Assembly: GCF_030811115.1 (NCBI RefSeq)
Contig: NZ_JAUSQK010000001.1
Span: 992,001 to 1,056,000 of the forward strand
Direction of reading: 5' to 3'
From: Olsenella profusa DSM 13989
Lineage (GTDB): Bacteria > Actinomycetota > Coriobacteriia > Coriobacteriales > Atopobiaceae
DNA length: 64,000 bases
The position numbers and the translations under genes are program-made. Positions 1 to 8,372 of the stretch are shown one piece after another. A model generated the notes under the pieces. It saw nothing but the letters and a program-made list of their open reading frames with translations. It did not search any database and was not told the origin of the DNA. Within the stretch, counting starts at the first letter, position 1; every line of letters starts with the position of its first letter.

Positions 1-969
1 AGTATCTACCACGACGGCGGCATCGACAGGGACGCGCTCTCCAAGCTCCTCGGAAGGGACGACCTCACCCCATCCGAGGCGGAGGCCCTCGCACGCGTGT
101 GGAACGAGCACTCGGACGAGGACGGGGTCGCCGAGGCGTTTGCCGAGGCGGGATCGAAAGATGGGCAGATGACTGGTGCATACGCGGCATTTGTGACCCA
201 GGAGCTGGCTGATGTCTACAACACCAACATGCAAGGTGCCGATCCGAGTGATCAGGCTTCCGAGGGGCAGAAGAAGCAGACGCTCCAGGCGATGGATGAC
301 GCCATTAATAAGCTGTTCCCCTCTATAGGTGCCACAGGGGCGTCATACAAGGTCTCTGTTCTTTTACCAAATGGTGTTTTATATACACGAGAGCATTCAG
401 CTAGCGGGGATGTAGGTGGAGATGGTCCTCTCTCAACAGAGATTAAAAAGGATGCAAGCGGGAGACCTGTGCCAGGATCTCTTACCTTTGACCTGACTGG
501 TGATGATTCAGCTGGTCCTGTCTTTGTTAACGAAGATGGGCAGGCTTGGACAGGAATTGAGACTAAAGGGTCTGTAGGTGATGGGATAGAAGGCGAATCC
601 CGAGTGCTCTTTGTGTGGGACCCCGTTCATGGGTATAGCGCTGCTAGGGCAGAAGCAACAGTAAAAAGAGACACTGGCTCTACTTCCGCCTCTGTGACCG
701 ATAAAGAGACGCTGGAATGGGGGGTCAAGCAGCCCGAGACGGGCGTGCAGCTCGATGGGGTGCTCATGCCGTCCGCCTCGAAGTCCCCAGCGCCGTCCAC
801 GCACACAAACGCGGTGCAGCTGCCCGATGCGCAGACGGTCGGCGAAGGCGTGGCGGCTGCGGCAGTCACAGCCGTTGTGGCTTACGTGGCATTCAAGGTG
901 GCGAAGGCTCTGATTGGCTTTGCGGTTGCCGGCCCTCCCGGCGCGGTTGTCGGCGCCGCCTTGCCATAG
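1..969 (+). CDS. LXG-like type VII effector, C-terminal part (5' end outside window)
   Basis: The reading frame is open from base 1 and stops at 969, so the N-terminal part lies outside the window. The first residues (DGGIDRDALSKLLGRDDLTP) closely resemble a segment of the 628-residue protein at 36831-38717 (NGEINADKVRELFGKDNLTD), so the two are homologs, probably effectors with an LXG/WXG-like helical N-terminus. After residue ~60 the sequences diverge. The middle has lower GC and is rich in Asp, Gly, Ser and Thr. The C-terminus is a hydrophobic Gly/Ala/Val stretch that could insert in a membrane. I recognise no catalytic toxin domain. Effector status is inferred from the homolog and from the PoNi-like immunity gene at the end of this gene cluster. 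Confidence 0.6.
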   Translation, partial: SIYHDGGIDRDALSKLLGRDDLTPSEAEALARVWNEHSDEDGVAEAFAEAGSKDGQMTGAYAAFVTQELADVYNTNMQGADPSDQASEGQKKQTLQAMDDAINKLFPSIGATGASYKVSVLLPNGVLYTREHSASGDVGGDGPLSTEIKKDASGRPVPGSLTFDLTGDDSAGPVFVNEDGQAWTGIETKGSVGDGIEGESRVLFVWDPVHGYSAARAEATVKRDTGSTSASVTDKETLEWGVKQPETGVQLDGVLMPSASKSPAPSTHTNAVQLPDAQTVGEGVAAAAVTAVVAYVAFKVAKALIGFAVAGPPGAVVGAALP

Positions 970-1037
970 CTGTTGCCACCTAGGGTTCGGTAGTTCTGTG
1001 TGAGTGGAGTTTCGATAGAGAGTTAGGTGGAAACAGC

Positions 1038-1799
1038 ATGGGAGAGTTCATGAGGAGGCACCGGCGGGGCGCGCTCGTCGCCCTGCTTGCCCTCGCGGTG
1101 GCGGTCGGGGCCAGGGCCGCGCTCGACCGGGCCGGCACGGCCGGGGGCGGCGACGGCGGGCAGGCCCAGGTGCAGTCCCAGCCCGCCGACGGGCAGGGCC
1201 GGGACGCGGACGCCGACGGCGGCGCCGAAGGGGGCGCTGAGTCCGACGAGGAGGACGCGGAGGCGCAGCCCATCGTCCCGGAGTCGGAGCGCGTCGCGCC
1301 GGAGGGCACGAGGCGCCTGAGGCTCCCCGGGATTATGACGGGCGGCAGCGTGCCCGACGCCCAGAGGTACGCCCGCGGCCTCCTCGACGCCTCCCCGAGG
1401 ACCTGCGAGGCGGCCTACGCCAACGAGGACGGCACGGTGGACATCTGGCAGACGCGGGAGCAGGTCGAGGAGGTCGTGCGCAGGGTCCTGGTGGAGCTGG
1501 ACTCGGCCCGGGAGGAGCTCGCCAGCGGGGACATCGACCTGGAGATGTCGGGCGACCACCGCTCGGTCACCTTCACGGTCGGCCCCGGTGCGAGCAGGGA
1601 GGACCTCGCCTACGGGATCTCCCGCGCGGTCCCCGGGGCGACGTACCTGCAGGTGGAGGAGACCGGCGGCGAGGACTTCGCGCTCTCCGTGGACATCGTG
1701 GACGGGACCACGGGCAGGGTGATGGGGCACTTCGACCAGGACACGTACCGGGGCTGGAGCATGGGGCCCACCTGGGTCGGGGAAGGCGAGGCGTCGTGA
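1038..1799 (+). CDS. Membrane-anchored or secreted accessory protein of the effector cassette
   Basis: A 253-residue protein with a basic N-terminus (MRRHRRG) and one hydrophobic segment at about residues 11-28, followed by a disordered Asp/Glu/Gly-rich linker (about 30-80) and a folded C-terminal domain of about 170 residues. The topology is a signal anchor with the domain outside. No cysteine lipobox is present. Its stop overlaps the next start (GTGA), so it is translationally coupled to the gene at 1796. It belongs to no family I recognise. Its place between the effector and the DUF1911 gene suggests a role in toxin delivery or self-protection, which is inference. Confidence 0.6.
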   Translation: MGEFMRRHRRGALVALLALAVAVGARAALDRAGTAGGGDGGQAQVQSQPADGQGRDADADGGAEGGAESDEEDAEAQPIVPESERVAPEGTRRLRLPGIMTGGSVPDAQRYARGLLDASPRTCEAAYANEDGTVDIWQTREQVEEVVRRVLVELDSAREELASGDIDLEMSGDHRSVTFTVGPGASREDLAYGISRAVPGATYLQVEETGGEDFALSVDIVDGTTGRVMGHFDQDTYRGWSMGPTWVGEGEAS

Positions 1800-2221
1800 G
1801 CGGGTCGGTCGCGCTCGGTGGCGCGGAGGTTGCGATTCCGGACGGCACGACCGTCCGCCCGCTCCCCGCCGGCGCAGGTGTGGGAGTGGTCATGGAGGGA
1901 GGGGGTTGGTCGGTGATGGCCGTCCTCTCGACTGCGAGTGTGACCCCGCCGGAGCTCCTCGCGCTCATCGAGGCCGCGATCGGCTCGCGGGAGGGCGGGG
2001 TCGAGTGGGGGCAGGCGCTCGGTCCGGACGCCGACGGCATGTCGGGCGTCTCCGCGGAGTGCTCGCTGCCCGAAGGCGTGCGCGGCATAGCGCAGGTGAC
2101 GCCCGCCCCGGAGGGGCTCCTGGTCCTCTTCGGCAGGATGGGGCCCGGCTCCGGCGACGGCGCCGTCCGCGCCGTGAGGTCGGTGCTCGAGTCCGTGCCC
2201 CCGGGGGTGCGCCGTGGGTAG
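1796..2221 (+). CDS. Hypothetical protein of the effector cassette
   Basis: A 141-residue soluble protein with alternating beta and Gly-rich turns and no signal peptide or membrane segment. The GTG start overlaps the preceding stop by four bases, and the end overlaps the next start at 2214 by eight bases, which indicates tight operon coupling. Layout (short strands around a helix near TPPELLALIEAAI) could fit a small alpha/beta immunity or chaperone fold of the DUF4245/DcrB kind, but I have no firm family match. Confidence 0.55.
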   Translation: MSGSVALGGAEVAIPDGTTVRPLPAGAGVGVVMEGGGWSVMAVLSTASVTPPELLALIEAAIGSREGGVEWGQALGPDADGMSGVSAECSLPEGVRGIAQVTPAPEGLLVLFGRMGPGSGDGAVRAVRSVLESVPPGVRRG

Positions 2222-2747
2222 GCGCGCGTCGGCGTCCCTGTGCAGGGCGCTGGGGAGGGCGGCCTCCGCGGCCGTCGCCGCGTGGGTGCTGTCGGGGCTC
2301 CTGCGGGCGCACGGCACCGCGGAGGGCGCGATCGTCCTCGCGGCGGTCGCCCTGTCGGCCCTGTCGCTCCCCGTGGAGGCGCTCGCCGCGTCCGGCTGGG
2401 GGCGCGACAGGGTCGCCGCATGGGAGCGCCCCGGCGGCGAGCGCCACGAGCCCGCCCCGTCCTCCCCGGTCGCCTACACGAGCGAGAGCGGCTTCCTCTC
2501 CTCTACCTCGAGGGTGAGGGTCTCCATCGGTCCGCGCCTGCCCGGCGAGTCCCGGGGGGAGCTCGACCTGGGCATACTCGACGGGGCCGACCCCTCCGCC
2601 GTGTCCGCGTCCCTGCGCGAGCTCCGGGGGTCCGGCGAGTGGTCGCGCAGGCTGGGGGACGGGGAGACGGAGCTCGAGATCGCATGCTCCGTCCCGCCGG
2701 TCCGCTGGGCGCGCGAGCGCGGCGAGAGGTGGGCGCGGGGAGGGTGA
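2214..2747 (+). CDS. Small membrane protein of the effector cassette
   Basis: A 177-residue protein starting at GTG inside the end of the previous gene. Two hydrophobic helices at about residues 14-30 and 38-58 form a hairpin in the membrane. The remaining 115 residues are soluble and charged. The arrangement of two membrane helices plus a cytoplasmic tail is common in small immunity or accessory proteins, but no family is recognised. It is followed by a 74-base gap containing a purine-rich ribosome site (GAGAGGAG, about 2806-2813) before the WXG-like gene. Confidence 0.55.
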   Translation: MGRRASASLCRALGRAASAAVAAWVLSGLLRAHGTAEGAIVLAAVALSALSLPVEALAASGWGRDRVAAWERPGGERHEPAPSSPVAYTSESGFLSSTSRVRVSIGPRLPGESRGELDLGILDGADPSAVSASLRELRGSGEWSRRLGDGETELEIACSVPPVRWARERGERWARGG

Positions 2748-2821
2748 CCTGCGGTGACCTGCGGGCGGCCTCGATGCCGCCGCATGAGTTGGGAGACACG
2801 ACACGAGAGGAGCGATCGGCG

Positions 2822-3154
2822 ATGCCAATGACGATGAGCGACGGGGATCCCGGAGGGGTCGGGGGCGGGAAGATAAGGACCCTGAGCAGCGCGGCTAACC
2901 AGGAGGCATGGGAGCTGCGCAGGGGCCTCGACGACTATTGCACGTACGAGAGCAGGACCATCTCAGGGACGAGCAGCGCCCAGGGGGCAGAGCCGCACGA
3001 CGACGCCTCCGTGGGCATACGGACGAGCCTGAACACGTGGAAGGGGCTGGTGTGCGACCTCTCGGAGGCCATAGCCGAGGCCGACGACGCGTTGGGGAGG
3101 GCCGACGCCTCGTCGGCGGCGAGCTGGGGCCTCATCGGGGGGAAGCGCGGATGA
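2822..3154 (+). CDS. Small helical WXG/Lap1-like partner protein
   Basis: A 110-residue protein. The start at 2822 is chosen because a strong purine-rich site precedes it and the product then has the usual ~100-residue size. It has a helix, a conserved Trp in NTWKGLV at about residue 69, and a second helix ending in LGRADASSA. The W-x-x-L centre and the hydrophobic-xxx-D tail resemble the protein at 36427-36753, where the tail reads FEDVD. LXG effectors are escorted by such small helical proteins (DUF3130-like, with an FxxxD motif), so this is probably the targeting partner of a nearby LXG-like effector. The family assignment is inference from size, motif and context. Confidence 0.55.
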   Translation: MPMTMSDGDPGGVGGGKIRTLSSAANQEAWELRRGLDDYCTYESRTISGTSSAQGAEPHDDASVGIRTSLNTWKGLVCDLSEAIAEADDALGRADASSAASWGLIGGKRG

Positions 3155-3510
3155 GCGCGCGATGTGGCGAGGGCGACAGCCCGAGGCTGGCCGCCCGCGA
3201 GGCCGAGCGCCGGATGGACGACCTCGCCGAGGAGCGCGGGCGCGCCCGCGCGGCCCGGCTGCGGGCCGAGGGGGAGGTCGAGCTGCGTCGCGCCAGGGTG
3301 CTCGAGTACCTCTCCCTCAACCCGGGGAACCGCCACATGGAGGAGTCGCTCGGCATGCTCGCCATGGCGGGGGACGACGCCAGCGCGGCGTACGACGCCC
3401 TGGAGGCCGGCCAGGCCCGCGAGGCGTCGCGCCTGGAGGGGGCCCTCGCGGAAGCCAGGAGGCGCATGGCGCTCCCCGGTGACCGGCACGGCGGGGCTGC
3501 GACCCCGTGA
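3151..3510 (+). CDS. Coiled-coil Lap2-like partner protein
   Basis: A 119-residue, almost entirely helical protein with long Ala/Glu/Arg heptads. Its start overlaps the preceding stop (ATGA), so the two small proteins are co-translated in a fixed ratio, as expected for heteromeric partners. The equivalent position in the second cassette is taken by the 127-residue coiled-coil protein at 35940-36323. LXG gene clusters carry a DUF3958-like helical partner of this size; I infer the same role here, because sequence identity between the two paralogs is low by eye. Confidence 0.5.
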   Translation: MSARCGEGDSPRLAAREAERRMDDLAEERGRARAARLRAEGEVELRRARVLEYLSLNPGNRHMEESLGMLAMAGDDASAAYDALEAGQAREASRLEGALAEARRRMALPGDRHGGAATP

Positions 3511-3578
3511 GCCGCGCCGGGGGATCCTCGCGTGGGCAGGCAAACCGGGGGACGGTATGGAGAGGACGGGGACGGGCG

Positions 3579-4274
3579 ATGGTCAGGGACTGGAACAGGG
3601 ACGAGGCGTACTTCGACCACTTCATCGAGACGACCGAGTACTACGCCGACATGGAGAGGGGAAAGCTCGAGCGCGGCGAGGTCCGCGAGGACCGCGTCGG
3701 GGCGGTGAGCAGGGATCTGGTGCGTGACATGCTTCATGCGACCATGGCCAGCTACTCGCGGGGCGACCCCATGCCCGAGGTGGCCCGCCGCGGCCGCCTC
3801 GCGCTCGACGAGTTCTCGCGCTGGGGGCTCGCCCTCAGCCTCGCCGACCTCTGGCTGGTCTCCCTGGCCGCCCTCGTCCACGACGGGCCGGCCGAGATGG
3901 CCCGCCTGAGGGGCGCCCTCTGGGACCGGGACGCGCACGACTGGGCGTTCGACCTCCTGCTGGGCGACGACCCCGCCTCCATAGCCGGCGAGCCCGAGAG
4001 GCACTACCACTACCTGCGCGCCGTCTTCGACGCCCCGGAGGGGGAGCGGCCCGCCGAGATGGCCAGGCGCCTCTCGCGCTGGTACAGCTCCAAGAGGAGC
4101 TACTACTGGTGGGGCTTCCACAGGAAGGTGGACCGCTGCCTCTACTTCGGCTACTGGGCGCTGGAGTACGCCGCGCTGGCACGGCGCCTGCGCGTCGACG
4201 ACTCGGCGCTCGAGGGGAGGAGGTACTACCCCTACGAGCTGGCGCACTGGCTGGACGGCGGGGAGGGGGAGTAG
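3579..4274 (+). CDS. DUF1911 (PoNi-like) immunity protein
   Basis: A 231-residue protein. The family start is MVRDWNRDEAYFDHFI at 3579. An upstream GTG at 3507 overlaps the previous stop and would add 24 low-complexity residues, so coupled translation from there is possible. The C-terminal block FGYWALEYAALARRLRVDDS followed by YYPYELAH is the characteristic DUF1911 signature, and the N-terminal helical region fits DUF1910. Members of this family neutralise PoNe-type DNase toxins delivered by type VI and type VII systems. Its presence marks the cluster as toxin/immunity. No PoNe catalytic domain is visible in the partial effector at 1-969, so the cognate toxin may be upstream or lost. An IS21-like element begins 17 bases after the stop. 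Confidence 0.8.
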   Translation: MVRDWNRDEAYFDHFIETTEYYADMERGKLERGEVREDRVGAVSRDLVRDMLHATMASYSRGDPMPEVARRGRLALDEFSRWGLALSLADLWLVSLAALVHDGPAEMARLRGALWDRDAHDWAFDLLLGDDPASIAGEPERHYHYLRAVFDAPEGERPAEMARRLSRWYSSKRSYYWWGFHRKVDRCLYFGYWALEYAALARRLRVDDSALEGRRYYPYELAHWLDGGEGE

Positions 4275-4320
4275 CCATGGGCATGGACGTGTGTGTTTGA
4301 TAGCCTCTCAGTTGCGGGTT

Positions 4321-5978
4321 GGGGCCGGTACCGCTTTTCCGTACCTTGCTGCTAGGCTGCGAGGCCCAAGCTCTGCCTGTATTGTAGGGGGCTCATCGAG
4401 CCCAGCGAGCGCTTGATCCTCGTCTTGTTGTAACGCTCTATATAGGCGTCTATCCTCTCCTTGAGCTCATCCAACGTGACGCCCGCCCAGTCCCTGCCAT
4501 AGAGCATCTCGACCTTCATGGTGCCGAAAAAGCCCTCCATGCGGGAGTTGTCAGGGCTGCACCCCTTGCGCGACATGGAGCGCATGATGCCGGCCTTCTC
4601 GCAGATGGAGATCCACTCGGGCCAGCGGTAGTGGCAGCCGCAGTCCGAATGGATCACGAGATGGCGGCGCTCCTCGTCTGTCGTAGTGGCCAAAGCCGCC
4701 TTGAGCATGGAGTTGGCCATCTCGGCGTTGGGCGAGGTCGAGGTCGTCCAGCTTACGATGGCGCCGTCGAAGCAGTCCAAAACCGGGCTCAGATAGAGCT
4801 TGCCGGCCGGTATCGAGAGCTGCGTGACGTCGGTGAGCCATAGGAAGTTGGGAAGTCCGGCTTCGAAGTCCTGGCAGACCTTGTTGCCGGGGTGTTCCGA
4901 GACCTCGCCCTTGTAGGAGCTGTAGGCCTTCCCGGGCTTTGCCTTGCCGTGCGCCTCGAGCTTCTCCTCAGCCATTATTCGCCCTATCCTGCGCTCGCCG
5001 ATGACATGTCCTCGTGCCTCGAGCTCGTCGTGGATGCGGCGCCTTCCGTAGGCGCCGTCGTTGGCGTTGAAGACGGCGCAGACCAGCTCCCGCGCCCCGG
5101 CGTCCCTGTCCCCGGCGGCGATGGCCGAGAGTTGGTACTGGTGGCTCGATCGGGCCATGTCGAGCGCCGAGAGAAGCTCGCACAGCCTCCATTTGGGGCG
5201 CAGCGACTCAATCAGCAGAGTCTTCTCCCTGTTCGTGAGCTCGTTTGCCGGGTCGGCGCCCGTCCCTTTTCCCAGGATCTCGAGGGCGCCCTCCAGGATG
5301 TCGCGCTTGAGCTCGAGTTGGCGCAGCTCTTTCTCGAGTTCGGCCTTCCTGGCCTCGAGGGCATCTATTTCTGTCTGCGTGACGGGAGCCGCTCTGGCGG
5401 CTCCGGCGTCGGACGCGCCATTTGAGACGGCGTTGCTTGTGTCGGGCATCGGGGGCTCCTTCTCAGGCAATAGCTCTCGCTTCCACTTGTAGAGGGTACA
5501 ACGCGTGGAGCCGACCTCGTCGGCGATCTGTTGCGCGCTTCCGGCTCGTCTGACAAGCGCTGTCACGGCTTTCTGCTTCTCTTCGAGAGTGAACGTCCTG
5601 GGCTCGGCTGTCCGCCTCTCGCCAGGTGCCAGCTCGTCTATCCACTCTCTGAGCTTTTGCGTACTTCCGGGGTATCCCAGCTCGCGTCTCGTATAGGCGT
5701 TGCAGCGGCCGTGCTCCAGATAGTGGTTGACGGCGGCCCGCCTTTGCCCTTCTGAGTAGCGTTCTAGGTTGCGCCCCCTGAGCGCGCCTCCGTTGTCCTG
5801 CCATTCCCGATACCATCCTACAAGCTGTGCCCGGCTTGGATATCCCAACTCGCGTATCGTAGCCGTGGCTTTAAAACCATACTTGATATAGAGCTCGACC
5901 GCTCTTGTCCTCTGCTCAAGGGAGTACACGCCATCCTCCAAACATCATCGTTTGGTACGGATTTCCGGTACCGGCCCC
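4321..5978 (-). mobile_element. 1,658-bp IS3-type element, copy 1
   Basis: The ends are imperfect inverted repeats starting GGGGCCGGTACCG. The transposase-5' end then reads GAAATCCGTACC and the 3' end CTTTTCCGTACC. The flanks gggtt / gtttg match the unbroken target gggtttg found in the related IS21 end at 26711-26721, which proves a clean insertion with a 3-bp GTT duplication. The insertion point is exactly 29 nt from the IS21 terminus at 4292. The single gene is identical in protein sequence to copies 2-4, so the expansion is recent. Confidence 0.9.
4352..5941 (-). CDS. IS3-family transposase (copy 1)
   Basis: A 529-residue fused transposase. Three helix-turn-helix repeats occupy about residues 5-45, 62-100 and 116-157. 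A coiled coil (about 188-225) follows, then an rve-type integrase core with D371 (LTDVTQ), D433 (HSDCGC) and E469 (RMEGFF), giving the D(35)E spacing of IS3-like enzymes. IS3 elements usually encode two frames joined by frameshifting; here one frame covers both parts. Met165 is preceded by a good ribosome site (GAGAAGGAG), so a shorter protein lacking the DNA-binding repeats may also be made. Identical to the products at 8715, 11024 and 27039. Confidence 0.9.
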   Translation of the reverse strand: MEDGVYSLEQRTRAVELYIKYGFKATATIRELGYPSRAQLVGWYREWQDNGGALRGRNLERYSEGQRRAAVNHYLEHGRCNAYTRRELGYPGSTQKLREWIDELAPGERRTAEPRTFTLEEKQKAVTALVRRAGSAQQIADEVGSTRCTLYKWKRELLPEKEPPMPDTSNAVSNGASDAGAARAAPVTQTEIDALEARKAELEKELRQLELKRDILEGALEILGKGTGADPANELTNREKTLLIESLRPKWRLCELLSALDMARSSHQYQLSAIAAGDRDAGARELVCAVFNANDGAYGRRRIHDELEARGHVIGERRIGRIMAEEKLEAHGKAKPGKAYSSYKGEVSEHPGNKVCQDFEAGLPNFLWLTDVTQLSIPAGKLYLSPVLDCFDGAIVSWTTSTSPNAEMANSMLKAALATTTDEERRHLVIHSDCGCHYRWPEWISICEKAGIMRSMSRKGCSPDNSRMEGFFGTMKVEMLYGRDWAGVTLDELKERIDAYIERYNKTRIKRSLGSMSPLQYRQSLGLAA

Positions 5979-6110
5979 GTTTGAGCACCGAAGTCTTTCG
6001 GGTCTGAGCACGAAAATCTTTCGCATGTGTGCATGGGCACGCCGACCACCCGTTGATGTGGCCTACCTTTGTCGATGCGTCCGTTTTCGACACGAGGAGG
6101 CCAAGAGAGG

Positions 6111-8372
6111 ATGATCGGCGTGGACAAGATCGAGGACATCAGGAGGATGTGGAGGAGAGGCGTCTCGGTGGCTGACATCGCGCGAGCCGCCGGCGTGTCC
6201 GAGCCCACGGTGCGCAAGCACAGGGACATGGAGGACCTGTCGCCGGAGCCGCCCAGAAGGACGGGGGGCGAGAGCGAGCTGCTCGCGCCCTATGCCGGCA
6301 CCATCGACAGGTGGCTCGCCGACGACGCCAGGCACTGGAGGAGGCAGCGCCACACGGCCGTGCGCGTGTACGTGCGTCTGAGGGACGAGGAGGGCTACGA
6401 CGGGTCGTACTCGACTGTGCAGAGGTACGTGAGGAGGCGCCGCGGGGAGATGGCCCGCGAGGCGGACCAGAGGGACGCCCAGGGCTTCCTGCAGCTGGAC
6501 TGGCTCGCCGGCGAGTGCCAGGTCGACTTCGGCCAGGCGGACTCCGGGGTGAGGGGCGCGCTCACGCGCGGCCACTGCCTCGCGGTGAGCTTCCCGCACC
6601 CCGACGTGGGCCTCACGCAGGTCTTCTGGGGCGAGGCCGCCGAGTGCGTGCGCGAGGGGCTCGCGGGCGTCCTCGCGTTCGTGGGCGGCGTGCCCGCGCG
6701 CGCGGTGCTCGACAACGCGACGGAGGTCGGCAGGAGGGTGTGCGGGGAGGTGCGCACCAGCGAGCTCTTCAGGCTGTTCGCCGCCCACTACGGGCTCGAC
6801 CACGCCCTCGCCGACCCCTACTCGGGCAACGAGAAGGGCAACGTCGAGAACGAGGTCGGCTGCCACAGGCGCGACGCCTTCGTCCCGGTCCCGAGCTTCC
6901 ACGACGTCAGGGCCTTCGACCGGCGCCTGCTCGCGGACTGCCTGGACATGAGCGACAAGCCCCACTACCGCCTCGGCACCCCCGAGCCCGAGCTGTTCGA
7001 GGAGGACAGGGCCGCCCTGCGCGAGCTGCCGCCCGCCGCCTTCTCGTGCGCGAGGTGGGAGGTCCGCAGGTGCAGCAGGCAGGGCGTGTTCACGATGGGC
7101 GGCGTCCACCGCTACTCCGCGGGCCCCGCCTACGCCCGCAGGGAGGCCAACGTCGCGCTCGGCGCCTTCGACGTCACGGTGGTCGACCAGGAGACCGGCG
7201 AGGTGGTCGCCACCTACGAGCGGGAGTGGGGCGACGCGCCAGCCGACTCGTCGGACCCCATGCTGCAGCTCAAGCTGCTGTGCATGAGGCCCGCCGGCTG
7301 GCGCGACGGCATCGTGAGGATGTCCCTGCCCGGCGAGCTCGTCGCACACCTGGACGGCGAGGACGCCCCGGGCCCGGGGCGCGACCTGCGCATCCTCAGG
7401 GACGAGGCCGGCGCCCACGGGTTCGCCAGCGCCGTCGAGGCCATGGCCGAGTCCCTGTCCGCGACGGGCGGCATAGACGCCGCGACCGTCGGCCTCTCCG
7501 CGGCGCGCATCGCCTCGGGGGAGGCGCGCCGCGAGTACGGCGAGGACGTCGACCTCGGGGCCTACGACCGCGCGTTCGGGCTGGTGGAGGGGGGCGCCGG
7601 CGATGCAGCCTGGCAGCAGGCAGAGGTCGGAGGCCGAGGGCCTCCTCCGCGCGTGCGCGCGTGCGCTCTTCATATCTTGCGACTCCATAGACGCGTTCCT
7701 CGGCAGGGCCACCCCGGGCCAGCTCGCCGCCTGCACGTCGCTGCTCGAGGACGAGCTGTCGCACAGGGAGCGCGCCAAGCGCGGGCGGCTCCTCAGGCAG
7801 GCGGGGTTCCCCGTCCCCGAGACGCTCGGGGGCTTCGACTGGCCCAACGTCAGGCTCCCAGACGGCTGGGGCGCCGACGAGATGCGCAGCCTCTCGTTCG
7901 TGGACGCAGCGGAGGACCTCGTGTTCTTCGGGAAGACGGGCAGGGGCAAGTCGCATGCCTCGATAGGCCTTGGCACGGCCGCCGTGGCCGCCGGCACCCC
8001 CGTGCGGTCCTACCAGACCGCGCGGCTGGTGCTCGCCCTCGGGAAGGCGAAGCGCGACGGCACGCTCGACAGGGTTCTCGCGGACGTCGCGAAGGCCCGG
8101 CTGGTGATCCTGGGCGAGTTCGGCCACGTGCCCTTCGACGTGGACGGCGCGCGGCCGCCCTGCCAGGTCATATCCGACAGCCACGAGTGCCGGAGCATCG
8201 TGTTCACCACCAACGTGGAGTTCTCCAGGTGGGGCACGGTCCTCGCGGGCGACGAGCTGGCCGCGGCGATCGTCGACAGGGTCGCGCGCCACGGCAGGCT
8301 CGTGGAGTTCGGCGGGCCCAGCCACAGGCTGGAGAACTCGCTGATGCTCGGGAAGGGAGGCGAGTGACGTGA
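6111..8372 (+). CDS. istA: IS21-family transposase IstA (reads through istB)
   Basis: Start at 6111 is supported by GAGGAGG upstream and by the same start context in the IS21 fragment at 26843. An N-terminal HTH (VADIARAAGVSEPTVRKH) is followed by an rve/DDE integrase core with WLAGECQVDFGQADSG, VLDNATEV and a downstream catalytic Glu in the NEKGNVENEV region. This part ends near residue 497, where istB begins. No stop is present there: the frame stays open to 8372 in a different register from istB, and the last ~260 residues look like an out-of-frame translation of istB. The native istA end is therefore lost, or the protein has an unusual tail. Confidence 0.75.
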   Translation: MIGVDKIEDIRRMWRRGVSVADIARAAGVSEPTVRKHRDMEDLSPEPPRRTGGESELLAPYAGTIDRWLADDARHWRRQRHTAVRVYVRLRDEEGYDGSYSTVQRYVRRRRGEMAREADQRDAQGFLQLDWLAGECQVDFGQADSGVRGALTRGHCLAVSFPHPDVGLTQVFWGEAAECVREGLAGVLAFVGGVPARAVLDNATEVGRRVCGEVRTSELFRLFAAHYGLDHALADPYSGNEKGNVENEVGCHRRDAFVPVPSFHDVRAFDRRLLADCLDMSDKPHYRLGTPEPELFEEDRAALRELPPAAFSCARWEVRRCSRQGVFTMGGVHRYSAGPAYARREANVALGAFDVTVVDQETGEVVATYEREWGDAPADSSDPMLQLKLLCMRPAGWRDGIVRMSLPGELVAHLDGEDAPGPGRDLRILRDEAGAHGFASAVEAMAESLSATGGIDAATVGLSAARIASGEARREYGEDVDLGAYDRAFGLVEGGAGDAAWQQAEVGGRGPPPRVRACALHILRLHRRVPRQGHPGPARRLHVAARGRAVAQGARQARAAPQAGGVPRPRDARGLRLAQRQAPRRLGRRRDAQPLVRGRSGGPRVLREDGQGQVACLDRPWHGRRGRRHPRAVLPDRAAGARPREGEARRHARQGSRGRREGPAGDPGRVRPRALRRGRRAAALPGHIRQPRVPEHRVHHQRGVLQVGHGPRGRRAGRGDRRQGRAPRQARGVRRAQPQAGELADAREGRRVT
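7603..8367 (+). CDS. istB: IS21-family helper ATPase IstB
   Basis: A 254-residue AAA+ helper that would load IstA onto target DNA. The Walker A motif is GKTGRGKSH (about residues 109-117; family consensus GPPGTGKTH). The Walker B position reads LVILGEFGHVPFD where the family has a IIDELGY-type Asp, so the Mg-coordinating Asp is replaced by Gly. Sensor and arginine-finger regions (FTTNVEFSRWG, AAIVDRVARHG) are recognisable. With an altered Walker B and an istA lacking its stop, this IS21 copy may be inactive. Confidence 0.75.
   Translation: MQPGSRQRSEAEGLLRACARALFISCDSIDAFLGRATPGQLAACTSLLEDELSHRERAKRGRLLRQAGFPVPETLGGFDWPNVRLPDGWGADEMRSLSFVDAAEDLVFFGKTGRGKSHASIGLGTAAVAAGTPVRSYQTARLVLALGKAKRDGTLDRVLADVAKARLVILGEFGHVPFDVDGARPPCQVISDSHECRSIVFTTNVEFSRWGTVLAGDELAAAIVDRVARHGRLVEFGGPSHRLENSLMLGKGGE

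Noticed and set aside
1023-1730. Long minus-strand and alternate-frame ORFs opposite the GC-rich genes at 1038-4274
   Set aside because: They mirror real genes; their proteins are low-complexity Arg/Pro/Ala/Gly strings with no family features.
6063-7997. A 644-residue minus-strand ORF opposite istA/istB
   Set aside because: It is the antisense shadow of the IS21 genes; IstA and IstB motifs on the plus strand explain the region.
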